Virus record (IMG/VR): IMGVR_UViG_3300010885_018063
Location: 1 to 24,753 of that record
DNA from: a virus
Length of the DNA: 24,753 bases
Reading direction: 5' to 3' (one strand)
The notes under the pieces were generated by a model, which saw nothing but the letters and a program-made list of their open reading frames with translations, was not told where the DNA came from and did not search any database. The translations under genes were made by a program, and so were the position numbers. Positions 20,029 to 24,753 of this stretch are shown here, in pieces. Position 1 is the first letter of the stretch. Each line of letters opens with the position of its first letter.

Positions 20029-20313
20029 ATGACAGCTAAAGAAACAAAACTAAAAATAATTGCTGCCGGTCATAAAGCGGTATTAGAACTTATTAAAGTT
20101 GCCGAAGAGTCAATTTTAAATCCTGATGTAGAAGGAGATGATTTGGCTGCAGATAAATTAAAAAATGCAGCAGCTACAAAAAAATTAGCTATATTTGATG
20201 CTTTTGAGATTCTTAATAGAATAGAAACTGAGAAAAATAATCTTGAAATAGCAGAAAAAGGAGAAAGTAAAATAGATACAAAACAAGGGTTTGCAGAAAG
20301 AAGGTCAAAATAA
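20029..20313 (+). CDS. Possible small terminase subunit, 94 aa
   Basis: A helical protein starting MTAKETKLKIIAAGHKAVLE, with acidic centre and a basic end QGFAERRSK. The ordered helices and the location, overlapping the large terminase start by 23 bases, fit a small terminase subunit that recognises DNA and oligomerises through helices. No sequence motif proves it. The alternative is an unrelated hypothetical protein. Confidence 0.4.
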   Translation: MTAKETKLKIIAAGHKAVLELIKVAEESILNPDVEGDDLAADKLKNAAATKKLAIFDAFEILNRIETEKNNLEIAEKGESKIDTKQGFAERRSK

Positions 20314-22537
20314 TATCTATACTATAGTTAAAGACTATATACCATCCCATTCTATTACTAAGAAGAATGGCAATAAGTCTTGGTTATACGGTTATAACGA
20401 GCAATATGATATTGTAATAATATCAAAGACCGGTGAAATAGGTGAGATAGTTAATATCTCAGGTCTTTATATTGCATTACCTAAAGCTCCAAAAGAATGT
20501 TTTAAAAGAAGTACCTCTAAAACAGAACAATATTGGGAGAGAGAGTCAATGCCTAAACAACTCTCAAGAATACAATCAATCTTTCAATGGAATGAAATGC
20601 CGTCTGAATTTAAAAACAGATGGGTAGATTATATTGAGCAAGAGTTTGATTATAGGGAAAAAGGATATTGGTTTATGAATAATGGCGTACCTACTTACAT
20701 TACGGGTTCTCATTATATGTATCTACAATGGTCAAGTATTGATATTGGTTATCCTGACTTTCGTGAAGCAAATAGAATTTATTGGATTTTTTGGGAAGCT
20801 TGTAAAGCTGACAATAGAAGTTTTGGAATGATATATTTAAAAATTAGACGTTCAGGATTCTCTTTTATGTCATCATCTGAATGTGTGAATATAGGAACTC
20901 TTGCTAGAGATGCAAGGATTGGTATATTATCAAAAACAGGGGCTGATGCTAAAAAAATGTTTACTGATAAAGTAGTTCCTATTAATAGCAGACTGCCTTT
21001 CTTCTTTAAACCTATTATGGATGGTATGGATAAACCAAAGACAGAGTTGTCTTTTAGGGTACCTGCGTCTAAGATTACAAAAAAGAATATGTTTGACACT
21101 GAGGCTGAAACTATAGAAGGGTTAGATACCTCAATAGATTGGAAGAATACAGAAGAGAACTCTTACGATGGAGAAAAATTATTATTTTTAGCTCACGATG
21201 AGAGTGCTAAATGGCTAAAGCCCAATAATATACAAAATAATTGGAGGGTAACTAAGACTTGTTTGAGATTGGGTTCTAAAATTATTGGAAAGTGTATGAT
21301 GGGCTCAACCTCAAATGCATTATCTAAAGGAGGTCAGAACTATAAGGATATGTTTGAAGATTCAGATGTAAAACATCGTAATGCAAATGGTCAAACTAAA
21401 TCAGGACTTTACAGATTATTTATTCCTATGGAATGGAATATGGAGGGGTTTATAGATTTGTATGGTATGCCTGTATTTAAAAAACCTGAAGAACCTATTA
21501 AAGGGGTTGATGGTATGATGATTAAAAACGGAGCTATTGACTATTGGAGTGCGGAGGTTGATTCTCTTAAGAATGATGCTGATGCTTTAAATGAATTTTA
21601 TCGTCAGTTTCCAAGAACAGAATCTCACGCATTTAGAGATGAAAGTAAGCAGTCTTTGTTTAATCTTACAAAAATATACCAACAGATTGATTATAATGAT
21701 AATCTTATAAAAGAACATTTTATTACTCGTGGGTCTTTTCATTGGAGAGATGGTATGAAAGATACTCAAGTTATTTTTACACCTGATTCAAGAGGTAGAT
21801 TTTTAGTAAGTTGGACACCTGCAAAACATCTGCAGAATAATGTTCACACAAGGAACGGAATGAAGTATCCCGGTAATGAACATATTGGGTCGTTTGGTTG
21901 TGACTCTTATGATATATCAGCAGTAGTAGGAGGAAGAGGGTCTAATGGTTCTTTACACGGACTTACTAAATTCAATATGGATGATGCTCCTTCAAATGAA
22001 TTTTTCTTAGAATACATTGCTAGACCTCAAACTGCTGAAATATTTTTTGAAGAAGTATTGATGGCTTGTGTTTTTTATGGTATGCCAATTTTAATTGAAA
22101 ATAATAAACCTAGGCTTTTATATCATTTTAAAAATAGAGGTTATAGACATTATTGTCTAAATAGACCTGACAAACAATATAATAAATTATCAAAAACAGA
22201 ACGAGAACTTGGAGGAATACCTAACACATCTGAAGATGTAAAGCAATCTCACGCTTCTGCAATTGAATCTTATATAGAAAAATATATTGGAATAGATTTC
22301 ACAGGAGATTATAGGGATGGAGGAGATATGGGCACTATGCCATTTATTAGAACTTTAGAAGATTGGTCAAAGTTTGATATAAATGACAGAACTAAGTTTG
22401 ATGCATCTATAAGTTCAGGACTAGCTATTATGGCTAATCAGAAGCATTTATATATGCCTGAGAAAAAAGATTCAAAAATAAGTATTAACTTCGCAAGGTA
22501 TTCGAATGATGGAACAAATAGTGAATTAATTAGATGA
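20291..22537 (+). CDS. terL: Large terminase subunit (ATPase and nuclease)
   Basis: The 748-aa protein is the DNA packaging motor. Its ATPase part has a Walker A-like KIRRSGFSFMSS at 184-195, in which the usual GK(S/T) is GFS and basic residues lie before it, Walker B LLFLAHDE at 297-304 with catalytic Asp303-Glu304, and the coupling motif MGST near 337-340. The C-terminal RNase H-like nuclease has SFGCDSYDIS (first acidic residues) and ILIENNKPRLLYHF later. It translocates genome DNA into the prohead and cuts it. The start overlaps the upstream gene and its stop overlaps the portal start (ATGA), as in a compact packaging operon. The length is that of a long Bacteroidota podovirus-type terminase. 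Confidence 0.8.
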   Translation: MQKEGQNNIYTIVKDYIPSHSITKKNGNKSWLYGYNEQYDIVIISKTGEIGEIVNISGLYIALPKAPKECFKRSTSKTEQYWERESMPKQLSRIQSIFQWNEMPSEFKNRWVDYIEQEFDYREKGYWFMNNGVPTYITGSHYMYLQWSSIDIGYPDFREANRIYWIFWEACKADNRSFGMIYLKIRRSGFSFMSSSECVNIGTLARDARIGILSKTGADAKKMFTDKVVPINSRLPFFFKPIMDGMDKPKTELSFRVPASKITKKNMFDTEAETIEGLDTSIDWKNTEENSYDGEKLLFLAHDESAKWLKPNNIQNNWRVTKTCLRLGSKIIGKCMMGSTSNALSKGGQNYKDMFEDSDVKHRNANGQTKSGLYRLFIPMEWNMEGFIDLYGMPVFKKPEEPIKGVDGMMIKNGAIDYWSAEVDSLKNDADALNEFYRQFPRTESHAFRDESKQSLFNLTKIYQQIDYNDNLIKEHFITRGSFHWRDGMKDTQVIFTPDSRGRFLVSWTPAKHLQNNVHTRNGMKYPGNEHIGSFGCDSYDISAVVGGRGSNGSLHGLTKFNMDDAPSNEFFLEYIARPQTAEIFFEEVLMACVFYGMPILIENNKPRLLYHFKNRGYRHYCLNRPDKQYNKLSKTERELGGIPNTSEDVKQSHASAIESYIEKYIGIDFTGDYRDGGDMGTMPFIRTLEDWSKFDINDRTKFDASISSGLAIMANQKHLYMPEKKDSKISINFARYSNDGTNSELIR

Positions 22538-24753
22538 AAAACGTAACAATAGATATTACATCGTCAGTCTTTCCAAGTCAGTTAGCTACTGATGCAGAGA
22601 AAGCATCAGAGCAATTTGGATTACAAGTAGGACAAGCTATTCAATATGAGTGGTTCCGTAAGGATGGAAATAATTGTAGATATTACGGACAATGGAGAGA
22701 ATTTCATAGATTAAGATTATATGCAAGAGGAGAACAATCAGTTGGTAAATATAAAAATGAATTAGCTATTGATGGTGATTTATCATATTTGAATTTAGAT
22801 TGGACTCCTGTTCCTATTATACCTAAATTTGTTGATATTGTTGTAAATGGAATGTCTGATAGATTATTTAAAGTTAAGGCATATTCTCAAGATGCTATGT
22901 CTCAATCTAAAAGGAGTAAATATCAAGATATGATTGAAGGACAGATGATTGCTAAGCCTGTTTTAAATCAAATAAAAGAAAGCACAGGATTTGATGCATT
23001 TACAATTGACCCTGATAAACTTCCTGAGACAGATGAAGAGTTATCTCTATATATGCAACTTAACTACAAACCTGCGATAGAAATTGCAGAAGAAGAAGCT
23101 ATAAACACGATTTTTGACGAGAACCATTATAATGATATTCGTTGGAGATTAGATTATGACGCTACAGTACTTGGTATATCTATAGCTAAGCACGAGTTCC
23201 TTCAAGGAACAGGAGTTAAAATATCTTATGTTGACCCTGCGAATGTGGTATATAGTTATACAGAAGACCCTCATTTTAAAGATTGTTTCTATTGGGGAGA
23301 AATTAAAACTCTTCCAATTAGTGAGTTAATGAAAATTGACCAAAGTCTTACTAAAGAAGATTTACAGGAAATAACTCAATATAGTCAAGGTTGGTATGAT
23401 TATTTTAATGTTGCTCAATTTTATGAGAATAGTGTATTCTCAAGAGATACCTGTACGTTAATGTATTTTAATTATAAAACTACAAAAAAAATAGTTTATA
23501 AGAAAAAAATTCTTGATAATGGTGGTTCTCGAATTATACCTAAAGACGATACTTTCAATCCTCCTGCGCAAATGATGGAAGAGGGTAATTTTGAAAAAAT
23601 TGAAAAAACTATTGATGTTTGGTATGAAGGTATTATGGTAATGGGAACTAATATTCTTTTGCAATGGAAAATGTCTGAGAATATGGTAAGACCAAAATCA
23701 GCTTCTCAACACGCTTTACCAAATTATGTAGCTTGTGCTCCAAGAATGTATAAAGGAGCTATTGAATCTTTAGTTCGTAGGATGATACCATTTGCTGACC
23801 TTATTCAAATTACTCACTTGAAGTTACAACAAGTAATCAATCGAGTTGTGCCTGATGGTGTATTTATTGATGCAGATGGTCTTAATGAGGTTGACCTAGG
23901 AAATGGTGCTGCATATAATCCTGAAGATGCTTTAAGACTTTATTTTCAAACCGGTTCTATAATCGGAAGAAGCTTTACGGGAGATGGTGATTTTAATAAT
24001 GCAAAAATTCCTATTACACAATTAAGTTCAAATACAGGTGTAGGTAAAACTCAAATGCTTATTACTAATTATAATCACTATATGGATATGATTAGAACCG
24101 TAACCGGACTTAATGAAGCAAGAGATGGTTCTACTCCTGACCCTAATTCATTAGTCGGGTTGCAAAAGTTAGCAGCTTTAAATTCAAATACAGCTACACG
24201 TCATATACTTGAAGGTGGTCTATATATTTATCGCTCAATGGCAGAAGCATTGACTTATAGAATTGGAGATATTTTAGAATATTCTGATTTTAAAGATGAA
24301 TTTATAAATCAAATAGGTAGATACAATGTATCTATATTAGGAGATATTTCTGACCTTTATATTTATGATTTTGGTATTTTTATTGAAGTAGCCCCTGATG
24401 AAGAACAAAAAGGACAACTTGAACAAAATATACAAATAGCTCTATCTAAAGGAGATATTAACCTTGAGGATGCTATTGATATTAGAGAGATAAAAAATCT
24501 TAAACTTGCTAATCAATTATTAAAGATGAAGCGAGTTAAGAAACAAGACCGTGAAGAGCAAATGAAAATGCAGCAACAAGCAATGATGGCTCAGCAACAA
24601 TTGAAGTCTCAAGAAATGGCAGGTCAATTAGCTATACAAAAAATGCAAACAGAAGTTCAAACTAAAAGTCAGTTAATGCAAATGGAAGCTGAATTTAGTA
24701 TTAAGAAAGTTCAGGTTGAAGCTGAATTAAAATCGCATTTAATGGCAGAGGAA
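22534..24753 (+). CDS. Portal protein, cut by right window edge
   Basis: The frame begins at ATG 22534 (overlapping the terminase stop) and is open for 740 codons to the last base, so the stop lies outside. The start MKNVTIDITSSVFPSQLATD, the domain with YEWFRKDGNNCRYYGQWREF, the middle RRMIPFADLIQITHLKLQQV, and TGLNEARDGSTPDPNSLVGL match portals of Bacteroidota podovirus-like phages. The last 75 residues form a Q/M/K/E-rich coiled coil (for example MKMQQQAMMAQQQLKSQEMA), typical of the barrel or crown end. The portal forms the dodecameric DNA channel at the head vertex and docks the terminase. I see crAss-like features but cannot place the family. Confidence 0.8.
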   Translation, partial: MKNVTIDITSSVFPSQLATDAEKASEQFGLQVGQAIQYEWFRKDGNNCRYYGQWREFHRLRLYARGEQSVGKYKNELAIDGDLSYLNLDWTPVPIIPKFVDIVVNGMSDRLFKVKAYSQDAMSQSKRSKYQDMIEGQMIAKPVLNQIKESTGFDAFTIDPDKLPETDEELSLYMQLNYKPAIEIAEEEAINTIFDENHYNDIRWRLDYDATVLGISIAKHEFLQGTGVKISYVDPANVVYSYTEDPHFKDCFYWGEIKTLPISELMKIDQSLTKEDLQEITQYSQGWYDYFNVAQFYENSVFSRDTCTLMYFNYKTTKKIVYKKKILDNGGSRIIPKDDTFNPPAQMMEEGNFEKIEKTIDVWYEGIMVMGTNILLQWKMSENMVRPKSASQHALPNYVACAPRMYKGAIESLVRRMIPFADLIQITHLKLQQVINRVVPDGVFIDADGLNEVDLGNGAAYNPEDALRLYFQTGSIIGRSFTGDGDFNNAKIPITQLSSNTGVGKTQMLITNYNHYMDMIRTVTGLNEARDGSTPDPNSLVGLQKLAALNSNTATRHILEGGLYIYRSMAEALTYRIGDILEYSDFKDEFINQIGRYNVSILGDISDLYIYDFGIFIEVAPDEEQKGQLEQNIQIALSKGDINLEDAIDIREIKNLKLANQLLKMKRVKKQDREEQMKMQQQAMMAQQQLKSQEMAGQLAIQKMQTEVQTKSQLMQMEAEFSIKKVQVEAELKSHLMAEE

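Overview
This window looks like about 25 kb of a tailed double-stranded DNA phage that infects a Bacteroidota host, probably an aquatic flavobacterium. The evidence is a low GC content outside two regions, A-rich leaders with no Shine-Dalgarno sequence, several -7 boxes of the Bacteroidota type (TAnnTTTG), tightly packed and overlapping genes, and recognisable virion, packaging and lysis proteins. No integrase, recombinase or transposase is visible, so nothing here shows integration. The right edge cuts the portal gene. The left edge cuts a small gene for a secreted protein.

Left arm (1-5298, all minus strand). This is a chain of small, mostly unknown proteins with start/stop overlaps, including five short genes of 39-57 codons that are easy to miss. 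Two large genes stand out: a class II (Ntn) glutamine amidotransferase and a putative amidoligase of the glutamine-synthetase fold. They sit next to each other and have clearly higher GC than the rest. Upstream of this operon lie a tRNA-like element without a D-arm, an intrinsic terminator, and a 450-bp structured stretch without genes. A further 131-codon gene has a near-consensus promoter overlapped by four TTACAA half-sites.

Central control region (5299-6559). Transcription diverges here. The region holds a GC-rich array of 23-bp direct repeats, a 27-bp imperfect direct repeat, a 10-bp palindrome, one 80-codon gene between its own -7 box and a strong terminator, and five TCGACAT boxes in front of groEL. 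It is the best candidate for the replication origin and/or transcription switch.

Chaperonin module (6560-8542, plus). It encodes a full-length GroEL, a 50-codon overlapping gene with a UVR-like helix, and a GroES. The order is the reverse of the usual bacterial one. Behind it, on the minus strand, is a winged-helix regulator gene whose promoter faces the promoter of the next plus-strand operon.

Late arm (9006-24753, plus). It holds a cluster of tiny cationic or proline/glycine-rich proteins with internal duplications, virion proteins, a lysis cassette (holin, GH24 endolysin, and after one small gene a probable single-protein spanin), a metallophosphoesterase, tail-fibre-like proteins, a protein that reads as two tandem GroES-like folds, a 2-oxoglutarate/Fe(II) oxygenase, then a possible small terminase, the large terminase and the portal. 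A plausible overall logic is that the phage brings its own folding machine for virion proteins and also modifies host or virion molecules (amide ligation, hydroxylation). That logic is inference.
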